From Oceanospirillaceae bacterium (lineage in GTDB: Bacteria; Pseudomonadota; Gammaproteobacteria; Pseudomonadales; Balneatricaceae): DNA of 44,561 nucleotides. The position numbers and the translations under genes are program-made. The notes beneath the pieces were generated by a model, which did no database searches, had not been told where the DNA came from, and saw only the letters and a list, made by a program, of their open reading frames with translations. Every line of letters starts with the position of its first letter. The stretch's first letter is position 1. The stretch covers positions 1 to 44,561 of the forward strand of contig JAIBDW010000008.1 in NCBI GenBank assembly GCA_024686035.1. The letters are read 5' to 3'. Of this stretch, positions 24,899-34,547 are shown in pieces.

Positions 24899-27088
24899 TT
24901 ATCCCAGTTCTTGCGGGTCTATGTCTAGGCTCCAGCGGATTTTACGTGCGCCAGGGTGTTGGTCTAATAAGTGGCACAATTTTGCAACTAGCTGTTGTAA
25001 TTGCTTACGGCTAGGGTGTTGCAGCTGCAACTGAGCACGGTAGTAATGTGCACGACGAGCCATAAAAGCGGGCATAGGTCCAAACATGAGTAAGGACTTA
25101 GTGAGCGTTTGCAATGAGGGGTTTTGTATTTGCTGAGCTAACCAGCTAAGTAGAGCAAAAGCCTGCGCGGCATCTTTGGCTTGAGCATGAAATAAAGCCA
25201 TGTGCCCCAGCGGAGGCAAGCCCCTTTTTTGCCTGCTGGAAAGCTCTTGTTGGGCAAAGGCATTATAGCCTTGATTGACTAAAATATTGATCGTGGGGTG
25301 ATCTGCTTGATACGTTTGGATCACTGCAGTACCTGGTATTTTTGCCCGCCCCGCGCGGCCTGCAGTTTGTACGAGTAATTGTGCTAGTTTTTCTGGTCCC
25401 CGAAAGTCACTACTAAATAAGCTAGCATCAGCATCTAAAATAGCCGCCAAGGTAACATTGGGGAAGTGGTGACCTTTAGCCAACATTTGTGTGCCCACCA
25501 ATAGGCATGGTTTGCCAAGGTGAACTTGTGCAAGCATGCCCTCTAAACTGCCTTTTTTGCTTGTCGTATCCCTATCTATACGATGCACTGGGATATTGGG
25601 AAATAGCGTATTTAGCTGTTGTTCTGTGCGTTCTGTGCCTTGGCCTAGCGGCTTTAATTGGTGGCTTTGGCATTGAGGGCAATGAAGGTATACGGGTTGC
25701 TGGTGTTCACAATGGTGACAGTGCAGTCGAGCAGGTCTGCGGTGTAAGGTCATATTTGCATCACATGCTGGGCACTGTGCAGTACACCCACAAGACTGGC
25801 ATTGCAGGCTTGGCGCAAAGCCTCGACGATTCAGCATCAACAATACTTGATGGCCTAAATCCAGTTGCACTTGAACCATGGCTTGTAACTGTTCAGAGAT
25901 GCCAGCTTGTTGCGGCTGATGACGTAAATCAATCACTTCATAGCTTTGGGTGCTGGCTATACCTGCACGTTGGGTCAACAACCATTGGCTAAATCGGCCT
26001 CTTGCCACATTAGCTAAACTTTCCAATGATGGCGTGGCAGAACCTAACAATATAGGAATCTTGGCGTTGGCTGCTCGTTTGATGGCTAAATCACGGCCAT
26101 GATAACGAAAACCTTCGTGTTGTTTGTATGCTTGGTCATGTTCTTCATCAATGATGATAAGGCCAAGGTCTGGGATGGGGGTAAATAAGGCAGAACGGGT
26201 GCCAATGATGATGTCAGCTTGCCCAAGTGCCGCCTGCTGCCATGCGCTTAGTCTTTGGTGTTCTGTCAGGCCTGAGTGAAGCGCCAATACGCGATTATTA
26301 AAACGCTGCTCAAGGCGCTGGAGTAGTTGATGAGTCAAGCCTATTTCAGGCACTAACAATAGTGCTCTTTTACCAGCGACTAGCTGATCTGCAATGGCGT
26401 GGAAGTACACTTCAGTTTTGCCGCTGCCTGTTACGCCATTTAACAAGTTGGCGCTAAATACATCTTTTACTTTAGACAAGTGCGCTACAATCTTTTCTTG
26501 TTCTGGGTTAAGTTCTAGCGCCTGTTGGGCAAGCTGTAATTTGATAGCTTGGGGTTTTGGGTAGCTAGTAGTGAGCCATTTTTTGTCTAAAAAAGGTTTT
26601 AGCTGGCTGGGTTTAATGTCTATTTTTTTTAGTTGATTTAAATTAAAAGCGGGGGCTAATTTTTGAAGCTTCTCAAACAGTAGCTGTTGTTTTTTTGCCC
26701 TTCCAAATTCAACCTCTACATCTGCGATTTGCCAATTGAGTTGAATCAATTGATTGGGTACTGGCTGTCTTAGTTTAGCCGGCAGTAGGTGCATCAGTGA
26801 GTCACCTACTGGATGTTGGTAGTAATCTGCCGCCCATAGGCCTAATTCCCATAGGTCTTTGGGTAATAATGGGGTTTCATCTAACACTTGGATGATTGGT
26901 TTAAGCTTTTTAAGCTCAAGCTGTGTGGTTTTGTTAATGCCCACAATAAGACCAACACGCTCACTGCGGCCAAAATTGATGCGTACACGTAAACCTACTT
27001 TGGGCTTATAAGAGGCAAGCGCTTCCTCTTGAGCTAAATAAGTAAATTCTTGGCGAAGGCCAGTTGCGAGGGCGATTTGTAGATACAT
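24899..27088 (-). CDS. priA: PriA, primosomal replication restart helicase
   Basis: This 729-residue superfamily 2 helicase reloads replisomes at stalled forks. The N-terminal DNA-binding domain is residues 1 to about 180. Walker A is GVTGSGKT (218-225), and DEEH (314-317) is followed by the PriA-specific QAYKQHEGFRYHGRDLA. The zinc-binding insert has paired cysteines (CQSC, CPAC, CHHC, CPQC). Helicase motif V/VI regions GTQMLAKGHHFPNVTLA and QTAGRAGRA are present. Size matches E. coli (732). It is divergent from rpmE, as in E. coli and Pseudomonas. Confidence 0.98.
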   Translation of the reverse strand: MYLQIALATGLRQEFTYLAQEEALASYKPKVGLRVRINFGRSERVGLIVGINKTTQLELKKLKPIIQVLDETPLLPKDLWELGLWAADYYQHPVGDSLMHLLPAKLRQPVPNQLIQLNWQIADVEVEFGRAKKQQLLFEKLQKLAPAFNLNQLKKIDIKPSQLKPFLDKKWLTTSYPKPQAIKLQLAQQALELNPEQEKIVAHLSKVKDVFSANLLNGVTGSGKTEVYFHAIADQLVAGKRALLLVPEIGLTHQLLQRLEQRFNNRVLALHSGLTEHQRLSAWQQAALGQADIIIGTRSALFTPIPDLGLIIIDEEHDQAYKQHEGFRYHGRDLAIKRAANAKIPILLGSATPSLESLANVARGRFSQWLLTQRAGIASTQSYEVIDLRHQPQQAGISEQLQAMVQVQLDLGHQVLLMLNRRGFAPSLQCQSCGCTAQCPACDANMTLHRRPARLHCHHCEHQQPVYLHCPQCQSHQLKPLGQGTERTEQQLNTLFPNIPVHRIDRDTTSKKGSLEGMLAQVHLGKPCLLVGTQMLAKGHHFPNVTLAAILDADASLFSSDFRGPEKLAQLLVQTAGRAGRAKIPGTAVIQTYQADHPTINILVNQGYNAFAQQELSSRQKRGLPPLGHMALFHAQAKDAAQAFALLSWLAQQIQNPSLQTLTKSLLMFGPMPAFMARRAHYYRAQLQLQHPSRKQLQQLVAKLCHLLDQHPGARKIRWSLDIDPQELG

Positions 27089-27243
27089 AAATGCTAGAAA
27101 TTAGTTCAATAAAGACCATTGAGTCAAACCGATATCCTACACCAAAGCAGCTGTGTTTGTGGCTCTTTAGCTAGATAAACTGCTTTTTGGGCGTTAGTAA
27201 AGTCTGTGTCGGTAAAAAGGCTTGCTTATCTGGAGTTGTCTGG

Positions 27244-27249
27244 TAAAAT
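27244..27249 (+). promoter_or_regulatory. -10 element of rpmE
   Basis: TAAAAT is preceded by TGG, giving an extended -10. TTGCTT at 27222-27227 (16 bp upstream) is a modest -35. The resulting leader to rpmE is about 125 nt, long enough for the hairpins seen there. Confidence 0.5.
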
Positions 27250-27298
27250 TTCGCCTCTATTTTTACAGCTTGCCGATTTTCGGTTAGCTAATTTTGAA

Positions 27299-27375
27299 AG
27301 AGGTCTTTGAAAGATCTCTGATCGGTGCGGTGCTTGGCAATAGATCAAGTGGCGGCGCCATAACCCTGAGGTTAT
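27299..27375 (+). promoter_or_regulatory. Structured leader of rpmE with ribosome binding site hairpin
   Basis: Two hairpins precede rpmE. AGAGGTC/GATCTCT (27299-27319, one G-U) has loop TTTGAAA. ATAACC/GGTTAT (27360-27375) has loop CTGA and buries part of the GAGG ribosome binding site. In E. coli bL31 is autogenously controlled through its leader, so a similar role is plausible here. Confidence 0.45.
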
Positions 27376-27380
27376 TTCCC

Positions 27381-27593
27381 ATGCAAAAAGATATTCATCC
27401 TAAGTACGAAGCAATCAAAGCGACATGTTCTTGTGGCAACGTTGTAGAGACACGTTCTACGTTATGCAAAGACATGCACATTGATACATGTTCTGCGTGT
27501 CATCCGTTTTACACGGGTAAGCAGAAGAACATTGATGTTGGCGGCCGTATTGATCGCTTTAACAAGCGTTTTGGTGCTCGCGTAACTAAGTAA
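27381..27593 (+). CDS. rpmE: RpmE, 50S ribosomal protein bL31
   Basis: This 70-residue ribosomal protein is of the zinc-binding (C+) type, with Cys16, Cys18, Cys37 and Cys40 in CSC and CSAC motifs. The family start is [20 protein letters not shown], which fixes the ATG at 27381 with GAGG 9 nt upstream. Longer in-frame frames cover the structured leader. It is monocistronic: a terminator follows directly. Confidence 0.98.
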   Translation: MQKDIHPKYEAIKATCSCGNVVETRSTLCKDMHIDTCSACHPFYTGKQKNIDVGGRIDRFNKRFGARVTK

Positions 27594-27614
27594 TTAGTTC
27601 AAGCTTGAACAATT

Positions 27615-27651
27615 AAAAACCCCACCCTGGGCAACTGCGGTGGGGTTTTTT
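27615..27651 (+). terminator. Rho-independent terminator after rpmE
   Basis: CCCCACC/GGTGGGG with a 12-nt loop is followed by T6. A-runs on the left arm make it usable from both sides, serving the convergent SulP gene too. Confidence 0.92.
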
Positions 27652-27681
27652 AATGCCTAAAATCCAAGTTTTAATAACGAC

Positions 27682-29397
27682 TCAGCGGTTTTGGCAACCA
27701 ATGCAACTGTGATCGCTTAATTTAGCATCAATGGCACTAAGGGCTAAAGCTTTAGTGGCAAACATATTTCGCTTGCCTATCGTTTGTATATGGCCGTTAC
27801 GAATAATGGGTTTAATCACTCGCCCGTTAAGGTTGCAAAGGTACAATCCGCCACCTTTGGAGGCCAAACGCTTAGCCTCACTAGCTAATAAAGCCGTACC
27901 TGCCAAATCTATAAAGTTAATGCCACTAGCGACAATCAGTACATGCTTTTGTGGAATACTCATCAACGCTGTTTGTATATAGTCTACCGCACCAAAAAAT
28001 ATAGACCCGTCAATACGAATAATTTTAATAGCTTCGCACTCAGGCATATCTGTCTTTTTGGCATCTACTAGCATCTTGGCACCTTTACTACTGGCTAAAA
28101 CCGTAATGTTGGGTTTGGAGGTGCGACGTAAATAAAGCACTAATGACAAAAGCACACCCAGATAAATTGCAAACTCCATGGGTAACAACAAAGTTGCGGT
28201 GAAGGTGACACTGAAAACCATGGTTTCACTTTTACCAGCCCGGTAAATAATTTTAATGTGATGCCCATCAATTAGATTCCATGACACCATCAATAATATC
28301 GCGGCCATGCTCGGTAAGGTGATGTAAGCAGCTAAGGGCGCAAACAATAGAACAATAATAGCAAGGAATATGGCCGCAAATAACGCAGCTAAAGGGCTTT
28401 TTGCGCCTGCCTCATAGTTCACTCCAGTGCGAGTGAAGGAACCAGAAGTGGCATAGCTTGAGGAAAAGCTGCCTAAAATATTAGACATAGCTTGGCCAAT
28501 AAATTCCTGATTACCTTGGATTTGTTGGCCTGAACGAGTCGCAACAGATCGAGCAATAGACACAGCTTCCACTAGGCCTAATAAGCCTAGTGCCATAGCA
28601 CCAGGTGCCAACTGACGTAATAAATCCCAGCTCATCAAAGGTGCAGATAAAGGGGGTAGTTGTGATGGAATCTCTCCAACTAAGGCAATGTCACTGGCAG
28701 CAGCCCAGGAAGTCAGCAGTAAGGCTTGGGTAACTAAACTACCCACCACCATGGCTATGAGCATGTTAGGCCAATTTTTATGCCAACGCTTTACCCCAAT
28801 AAGGGTGGTTAACGTCACAACTGCAATCAATAAGCTAGGTAAGTGTGTAGCCAAAATATTATCTGCCACAGCAACCCAATTAAGAATAAAGTGGCCACTA
28901 GATGGCATACTTAAACCTAAAGCATTTTTTATTTGACTGGTGGCGATCACTACGGCTGCCCCTGCAGTAAACCCAACCACTACAGAATGAGACACAAAAT
29001 TGACTAACGATCCCATGCGCGCTAAAGACAAAATCAGCTGAAATAAACCCGCTAAAAGAGTTAAGGTCAGTACAAGGCTGATGTAATCTGATGAGCCTAT
29101 TTCGGCTAAGGGACTGATGGTGGTGAACACGACAATAGACAGTGCGGCAGTTGGGCCTGATATTAGGTGCCAAGACGACCCAAATAAAGCGGCAACGATC
29201 GCAGGAACGATGGCGGCATACAGGCCATATTCTGGGGGTAGCCCTGCAATTAAAGCATAAGCCACACCTTGGGGCAGCACGATGATTGCACCCGTAAGGC
29301 CAGCCATTGCATCTTGGCGTGCGCTTTGCGGTGTAGTTTGCCTAGCCCAGCTCAAAAAGGGCAGAAACTTCAATAAATAACCAAGGACCAAGGACAT
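27682..29397 (-). CDS. SulP family anion transporter with STAS domain
   Basis: This 571-residue inner-membrane protein has many hydrophobic segments across about 1-420 and a C-terminal cytoplasmic STAS domain (about 455-560, IIRIDGSIFFGAVDYIQ, NFIDLAGTALLASEAKRL). SulP motifs include GLTGAIIVLPQGVAYALIAG and PPEYGLYAAIVP near the start, and YATSGSFTRTGVNYEAGAKSPLA. Relatives carry sulfate, bicarbonate or dicarboxylates; the substrate cannot be assigned here. The protein ends with CIGCQNR, a CxxC tail not typical of the family. AGG precedes the ATG. It stands alone, with no carbonic anhydrase or sulfate-assimilation gene beside it. Confidence 0.93.
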   Translation of the reverse strand: MSLVLGYLLKFLPFLSWARQTTPQSARQDAMAGLTGAIIVLPQGVAYALIAGLPPEYGLYAAIVPAIVAALFGSSWHLISGPTAALSIVVFTTISPLAEIGSSDYISLVLTLTLLAGLFQLILSLARMGSLVNFVSHSVVVGFTAGAAVVIATSQIKNALGLSMPSSGHFILNWVAVADNILATHLPSLLIAVVTLTTLIGVKRWHKNWPNMLIAMVVGSLVTQALLLTSWAAASDIALVGEIPSQLPPLSAPLMSWDLLRQLAPGAMALGLLGLVEAVSIARSVATRSGQQIQGNQEFIGQAMSNILGSFSSSYATSGSFTRTGVNYEAGAKSPLAALFAAIFLAIIVLLFAPLAAYITLPSMAAILLMVSWNLIDGHHIKIIYRAGKSETMVFSVTFTATLLLPMEFAIYLGVLLSLVLYLRRTSKPNITVLASSKGAKMLVDAKKTDMPECEAIKIIRIDGSIFFGAVDYIQTALMSIPQKHVLIVASGINFIDLAGTALLASEAKRLASKGGGLYLCNLNGRVIKPIIRNGHIQTIGKRNMFATKALALSAIDAKLSDHSCIGCQNR

Positions 29398-29503
29398 AAC
29401 TTACCTAATGCAAAAAGACTTACCACTCATTGTAATGTATTTTTTGTCCTTGGTGTTTAAACCTGATAACTCTATTTTGTTTAGTATTATCTAATAAATC
29501 CAA

Positions 29504-31954
29504 TCATGCTTGTCGTAGTGTTCTAAGAGGTGGGGCGGTCACTACTGTGCGATTAAACCACCAACCACAGCTGCCGATAATGACCATTCCAGTAAACGGA
29601 GTGAGCACCCACAAAGGCCAGTGCAGTTGCAATGGCATCTGGAACAGTTGATGTTGCAATACGGCCACCAACGCCTCTGCACTCACCCCTGCAATAAGCC
29701 CTGCTACAAAACCAAGGCTTGCATACTCTACTAGTAAGATCGTGCGTATAAGGGCTTTACTTGCCCCTAAAGTGCGTAAAATGGCACTTTCATGGCGGCG
29801 TTCATCTATGCTGGCTTGAATGCTTGCCACAAGCACCAACACACCCGCACCTAAAACCATCACCAATATGCTTTCCACAGCGAGCGAAAGCTGGGCCACG
29901 ACACGCTGCACTTGTTGCAAAATCTGATCTACATCTAGCATAGAAATAGTTGGCTGTTGGCGCAATAAAGGGCCAAGTTTGCTGCGATCTTGCGGTGCGA
30001 TATAAACACTGGCCATATAACTGGCACTATTGGCATCCACTAGAGGTTTTGAAAACACAAAAAAGAAATTGGGCGCCATGCTGCTCCAATCTACTTCTCT
30101 AATGTTGCTAAAGAGCGCTTTATGGTTGATGCCAGCAACATTAAAGGTAAGGGTTTGGCCAAGCGTTAAACCCATATCCCTTGCATAGTCAGACTCGATA
30201 GATACTTCTAATGGGATAGCCGCCTCATCTTCCCACCACTGCCCGCTAATGACCGTGTTGCCAGAGGACAAGGTTTTGCTCCAAGTAAGATTAAGCTCTC
30301 TGTCACCACGAGGATTTTCTACCTTGGGCTCTGTCAGCCTAGCTCTGGCAATCGGGTAGAAGTTTACCCCCTGTGTAGTAAGCCCTTCTTGCGCCATTGA
30401 GGTAAGTAAAGATTCTCGTTGCTGTTGGTAAATATTGAATAAAAATAAGTTTGGTGTGTCTTGCTTTAGCTGTTGTTGCCAATCATTTATGAGGAAGCTG
30501 CGCACAGAAATCAAACTAAATAGCAGCATTAATGCCAACCCAAATATAGCGACCTGAAGGCTATTTTGGTTTTTTCTACGAGCTAGATTAGCAAAGCCTA
30601 TCTTGCCACCTTGGCTAAGGTAGGGCCTTAATTTATTGCCCAATTTGATTAACACGTTAGCTAACAGGGCCAAAAGAGCTAATATGAGGCTTACACCAAG
30701 AATCAAAGCAGTGCTGATTAATATAGACTGGCTATGCCAGTAGACCAACGCAATCACTGCACCAAAGCCAATCATTAAATGCCCAAGGTTAGCTTTGCTT
30801 TGGCTTGAGGACTGTCGAAATACTTGCGCAGGAGCAACTTTTGCCAGTGCCAACATAGGTGGTAACACAAAGGCCAACAAACATAATGTGCCAGTTGCCG
30901 CGCCTAGAATAAAGGGGCGAAGTGGCGGAATAATCGATGATGCTTGAATATACTCGGACACAAGTAGCAATAACCCATGGTACAAACCAAAAGCTAGAGG
31001 CAAGCTGATCACTAAAGCGATTAATGCCAAAAACACCATTTGGCTTAGATATAAAAGACGTAATTGTTGGGGTTTGAGGCCAAGACATTTAAGTAATGCC
31101 ACATGCTTTGCTTGTCTTAGGCTATAGCGGCGTGCAGAAAGTGACAAGGCTACCCCTGCCAGCACCACCGCCAAAGAGCCTGCTAACAACAAAAACTGTT
31201 CTGCTTTATCAAGCGTAGCTGCCACATTGGCATTACCGTCTTTAGGCGTTTGCCATTTTTGGCCGGGCGTCAGTTCAGGCGTGATATTTTGCTTGAGAGC
31301 ACTTAGCGCATCTTCATTGCCTGCCAATAGCCACTTATGCCTCACTCTACTGCCTGTTTGTACTGCTTCAGTTGCTGCAAGGTCTGCTAAGTTCATCATG
31401 GCGCTAGGAGCAAAACTTGAAAAGCCGCTGGCTTGATCTGGATCTGAAATAAGAATGCGGCTGATTTTCAGGCTTAGTTGGCCTACGTCAATGGTCTCGT
31501 TGACTGATGTATTGAGGCTTGCGAGTAGGCGCGAGTCGGGCCATATTTCGCCCTGTTTGGGCCCGCGTTCTATCACTTGGCCTAGGTCAAAAGCGGCGGT
31601 GCTTACGCTGATTTTGCCACGCAATGGGTAAGTGTTTGACACTGCTTTGATTCTTGCTAATTGCATGCCTTGGTCAGCGAAAACCATAGCTTGGAATTGA
31701 CTAAGATGGGCTTGCTGCAAAGACAACTCTTGGGCTTTTTCTCGCCACACTGTGGACACAGGTTGGCTAGTATTTAGGCGTAAATCTGCAGCAATTAAAT
31801 CTGCCCCTTGTGCCTGCATAGACTGCTTCACTTGATTGGTAAAAAGACTAATGCTGGTGACACTTGTGATGGCGAGAATTAAGGCAATTAATAATAAAGA
31901 CAGCTCTCCACCGCGCCAGTCTCTCCAAGCTAAGCGTGCAGCAAGTTTAAACAT
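29504..31954 (-). CDS. ybbP: ABC exporter permease, FtsX-like (YbbP type)
   Basis: This 816-residue permease has an N-terminal helix (about 17-40). Two FtsX-type membrane modules follow: the first has helices around 255-440, and the C-terminal one (about 695-800) reads ESILVMVLGAGVLVLVASIQASIDERRHESAILRTLGASK. A large periplasmic region lies between. This matches YbbP of the YbbA-YbbP exporter; the substrate is not known. It overlaps the ATPase gene by 8 nt, so synthesis of the two is coupled. Its neighbourhood (ATPase, then divergent tesA) is the same as ybbP-ybbA/tesA in E. coli. Confidence 0.93.
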   Translation of the reverse strand: MFKLAARLAWRDWRGGELSLLLIALILAITSVTSISLFTNQVKQSMQAQGADLIAADLRLNTSQPVSTVWREKAQELSLQQAHLSQFQAMVFADQGMQLARIKAVSNTYPLRGKISVSTAAFDLGQVIERGPKQGEIWPDSRLLASLNTSVNETIDVGQLSLKISRILISDPDQASGFSSFAPSAMMNLADLAATEAVQTGSRVRHKWLLAGNEDALSALKQNITPELTPGQKWQTPKDGNANVAATLDKAEQFLLLAGSLAVVLAGVALSLSARRYSLRQAKHVALLKCLGLKPQQLRLLYLSQMVFLALIALVISLPLAFGLYHGLLLLVSEYIQASSIIPPLRPFILGAATGTLCLLAFVLPPMLALAKVAPAQVFRQSSSQSKANLGHLMIGFGAVIALVYWHSQSILISTALILGVSLILALLALLANVLIKLGNKLRPYLSQGGKIGFANLARRKNQNSLQVAIFGLALMLLFSLISVRSFLINDWQQQLKQDTPNLFLFNIYQQQRESLLTSMAQEGLTTQGVNFYPIARARLTEPKVENPRGDRELNLTWSKTLSSGNTVISGQWWEDEAAIPLEVSIESDYARDMGLTLGQTLTFNVAGINHKALFSNIREVDWSSMAPNFFFVFSKPLVDANSASYMASVYIAPQDRSKLGPLLRQQPTISMLDVDQILQQVQRVVAQLSLAVESILVMVLGAGVLVLVASIQASIDERRHESAILRTLGASKALIRTILLVEYASLGFVAGLIAGVSAEALVAVLQHQLFQMPLQLHWPLWVLTPFTGMVIIGSCGWWFNRTVVTAPPLRTLRQA

Positions 31955-32648
31955 TGGTCAGTTCCGTGAGCTTGCCTGCAGTTAAAGACAAGCGCCGTTG
32001 GCAGCGTTTGGCCAGTTGTAAGTCGTGGGTAACCAAGACTAGGGTCGTTTTATGTTGCTGGTTAAGTTCAAATAACAGCTCAATAATATGATGACCCGTT
32101 TGCGTATCCAAATTACCCGTGGGTTCATCAGCAAACAAAATAGGCGCTTGGGCGGCAAAGGCTCGAGCTATGGCCACACGCTGTTGTTCACCTCCAGAGA
32201 GCTGGTTGGGGTAATGGTGGCCTCTTTGTGAAAGACCCACATGGCTTAAGTATTTCTTTGCTAAATCCTTGGCGTTGCTTGTGCCTTTTACTTCTAGTGG
32301 CAACATGATGTTTTCTAGGGCGGTTAGGCTAGGTAGTAATTGAAAGCTTTGAAATATAAAGGACACATTGTGTTTGCGAAGGTCAGCTCGAGCCTCTTCG
32401 TCTAGCTGGGTTAGATCTTTATGGGCTAAAAATATTTCACCATGGCTTGGGCTATCTAAACCTGCCATCATGCCCAATAATGTGGTTTTTCCTGAGCCAG
32501 ATGCGCCCACTATGGCCACCGACTCACCAGATTCTATGGTAAAATTTACATCTTGGAGTATATGTAAATCGCAAGCTTGAGTGGTTTGCGGACTGGCAAC
32601 AATTTGACTAACATTGCGGGCAGCCAAAAAGGGTGTAGAAAGAGACAT
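31947..32648 (-). CDS. ybbA: ABC exporter ATPase (YbbA, LolD-like)
   Basis: This 233-residue ATPase is of the LolD/MacB type. Walker A is GASGSGKTT, the signature is [14 protein letters not shown], Walker B is [13 protein letters not shown], and the H-loop is LVTHD. It pairs with the overlapping YbbP-like permease. It is divergent from tesA with only 67 bp between the starts, so the two promoters must overlap. Confidence 0.95.
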   Translation of the reverse strand: MSLSTPFLAARNVSQIVASPQTTQACDLHILQDVNFTIESGESVAIVGASGSGKTTLLGMMAGLDSPSHGEIFLAHKDLTQLDEEARADLRKHNVSFIFQSFQLLPSLTALENIMLPLEVKGTSNAKDLAKKYLSHVGLSQRGHHYPNQLSGGEQQRVAIARAFAAQAPILFADEPTGNLDTQTGHHIIELLFELNQQHKTTLVLVTHDLQLAKRCQRRLSLTAGKLTELTNV

Positions 32649-32715
32649 AGTAGGTGCAACTCAATTATCTTGCGGGCGTGTATTATGGCGTCTGGCGCGA
32701 CACTTAGGAACGGGT

Positions 32716-33363
32716 ATGAGACATTTTTTCAAATTATTTACATTTTATTTTATCGGTATGGCTGGCGCCATAGGCTTTTTATGGACGCCTTTTTCTTGGG
32801 CTCAAGAAAATACGGTATTGGTCATGGGCGATAGCTTAAGTGCAGGCTACGGCATGTCTTTAGATCAAGCTTGGCCAACACTTTTACAAGAAAAATTACA
32901 TGAAAGTAATCCAAAGGCTAAGTGGCAAGTCATTAATGCCAGTGTGAGCGGTGAAACCACACAAGGTGGAGTGAGACGCTTACCGGCTTTACTAGACAAA
33001 TTTGCGCCTAGATGGGTGTTATTAGAACTCGGCGCAAACGATGGCTTGCGAGGCTATCCTATTGCCAATATCACAGCCAATTTGTCTGCTATGATTGAGC
33101 AGGTTCAAATGACAGGTGCTAACGTTGCGGTGCTTGGGATTCAGTTACCTCCCAATTATGGGGCACGTTATACCGATCCATTTTTTGCTCAGTATGCAAC
33201 GCTTGCAAAAAAGTACGACACCGCCTTGGTGCCATTCCTGTTGGAAAATGTTGCAGGTAATCGTGAGTTAATGCAAGCAGACGGCTTGCACCCAACATTG
33301 CCAGCTCAATCCATCATTATTGCTAATGTATGGCAACATTTAGATGATTTTTGGTTGCCCTAA
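32716..33363 (+). CDS. tesA: TesA, periplasmic GDSL esterase / thioesterase I / lysophospholipase L1
   Basis: This 215-residue SGNH hydrolase has a signal peptide (about 1-29, cleaved near WAQEN). Block I is GDSLSAGYG with Ser40, block III is GANDGLRG, and the block V catalytic pair is Asp189/His192 in ADGLHP. It hydrolyses acyl-CoA, lysophospholipid and other esters in the periplasm. The ATG at 32716 has AGGA 6 nt upstream. In-frame starts further upstream run into the ybbA promoter region and would hide the signal peptide. Confidence 0.96.
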   Translation: MRHFFKLFTFYFIGMAGAIGFLWTPFSWAQENTVLVMGDSLSAGYGMSLDQAWPTLLQEKLHESNPKAKWQVINASVSGETTQGGVRRLPALLDKFAPRWVLLELGANDGLRGYPIANITANLSAMIEQVQMTGANVAVLGIQLPPNYGARYTDPFFAQYATLAKKYDTALVPFLLENVAGNRELMQADGLHPTLPAQSIIIANVWQHLDDFWLP

Positions 33364-33368
33364 AATAG

Positions 33369-33392
33369 AAAAACCCACGCAAGGTGGGTTTT
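33369..33392. terminator. Bidirectional terminator between tesA and rpoH
   Basis: AAACCCAC/GTGGGTTT with loop GCAAG has T-runs on both strands. It lies just after tesA and 28 nt past the rpoH stop. Confidence 0.88.
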
Positions 33393-33419
33393 AGAATTGA
33401 TGTATTGTTTTAATTGAGG

Positions 33420-34307
33420 CTAAAAAGCGTAAGCACCTTCACCGCCATTTTCCATGCCCACACTCATTGCCGTTTTGAGTTTTTTCATGGCATTTTTTTC
33501 CAGTTGACGAATCCGCTCCGCAGAAACCTCATACTGATCGGCTAAGTTATGCAAGGTTGCCTTGGAATTGCTTAGCCAGCGTTGTTGTAAAATATCACGA
33601 CTGCGCGGGTCTAAATCACTCATAGCACTGGCCAAGCGAGTATTAGAGTCTTCTTCCCAATCACTTTCTTCTAATTGCCTAGCAGGGTCACCTGAATGGT
33701 CTTCTAAATAGTAGGCAGGGGCTTGGTAAGCGCTGTCTTCGTCCCCTTCTGGCGCATCAAATGGCGTGTCATGGGCAGACATACGGCCTTCCATTTGCAT
33801 CACTACCTTAGCGTCTACACCCAAATCGGCAGCCATAGACTGCACTTCATCATGGGTTAGCCAAGCTAGCTTCTTTTTAGAGCTACGTAAGTTGAAAAAT
33901 AACTTACGCTGGCTTTTGGTCGTGGCTACTTTCACAATGCGCCAATTACGTAGAATGTACTCGTGCATTTCTGCCTTAATCCAATGCACAGCAAAAGAAA
34001 CCAAACGCACGCCCACTTCAGGGTTATAGCGTTTCACAGCCTTCATCAATCCAGCATTACCTTCTTGCACTAAATCGGCAATAGGTAGGCCATAACCAGA
34101 GTAGCTTTTGGCAATATGGGCCACAAAGCGCAGGTGGGACATTACTAATTGACGGGCTGCGTCTAAGTCATTTTCATAATATAGGCGTTCTGCCAGTGCA
34201 CGTTCTTGCTCAACCGTGAGTATGGGGATGGTGCTAATCGTTTGTAGGTATGCTTCATGGCTTTGACCTGGTGCCAATGCATCAATGGCTGACAATGACT
34301 TAGTCAT
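33420..34307 (-). CDS. rpoH: RpoH, heat-shock sigma factor (sigma-32)
   Basis: This 295-residue sigma-70 family member directs heat-shock transcription. Region 2 contains [27 protein letters not shown] and [19 protein letters not shown]. The RpoH box QRKLFFNLR (133-141) separates it from other sigma factors. Region 4 ends in the helix-turn-helix [30 protein letters not shown] lies before the ATG at 34307; a longer frame upstream is not conserved. It follows ftsX after a 240-bp spacer, as in E. coli. A likely target in this window is the hslVU promoter. Confidence 0.98.
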   Translation of the reverse strand: MTKSLSAIDALAPGQSHEAYLQTISTIPILTVEQERALAERLYYENDLDAARQLVMSHLRFVAHIAKSYSGYGLPIADLVQEGNAGLMKAVKRYNPEVGVRLVSFAVHWIKAEMHEYILRNWRIVKVATTKSQRKLFFNLRSSKKKLAWLTHDEVQSMAADLGVDAKVVMQMEGRMSAHDTPFDAPEGDEDSAYQAPAYYLEDHSGDPARQLEESDWEEDSNTRLASAMSDLDPRSRDILQQRWLSNSKATLHNLADQYEVSAERIRQLEKNAMKKLKTAMSVGMENGGEGAYAF

Positions 34308-34547
34308 ATGTATCTCCGTTGTCTTTAGTTCGGTCTTAAATGTCACTTGAATATGGCGTTGATTTTGGGGCCATTTTTCTGGACTATTGCCGTAATTACT
34401 TGGGGTTTGTGTTCAAAAATGGCTATTAACGATGTTTTTTGACCAAAACCTGTAAATTTATGCTGAGTATTTTAGGGCTCAAACTGCCATAGTGCAATGC
34501 CTAGGTCATTTTTTTAGCTGTAAAGCTCTGTAAACTATTTTTACGCT

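Noticed and set aside
25489-25992. Plus-strand open frame of 167 codons inside priA
   Set aside because: It is antisense to the conserved zinc-binding and helicase regions of priA, has no family similarity, and is explained by codon bias of the real gene.
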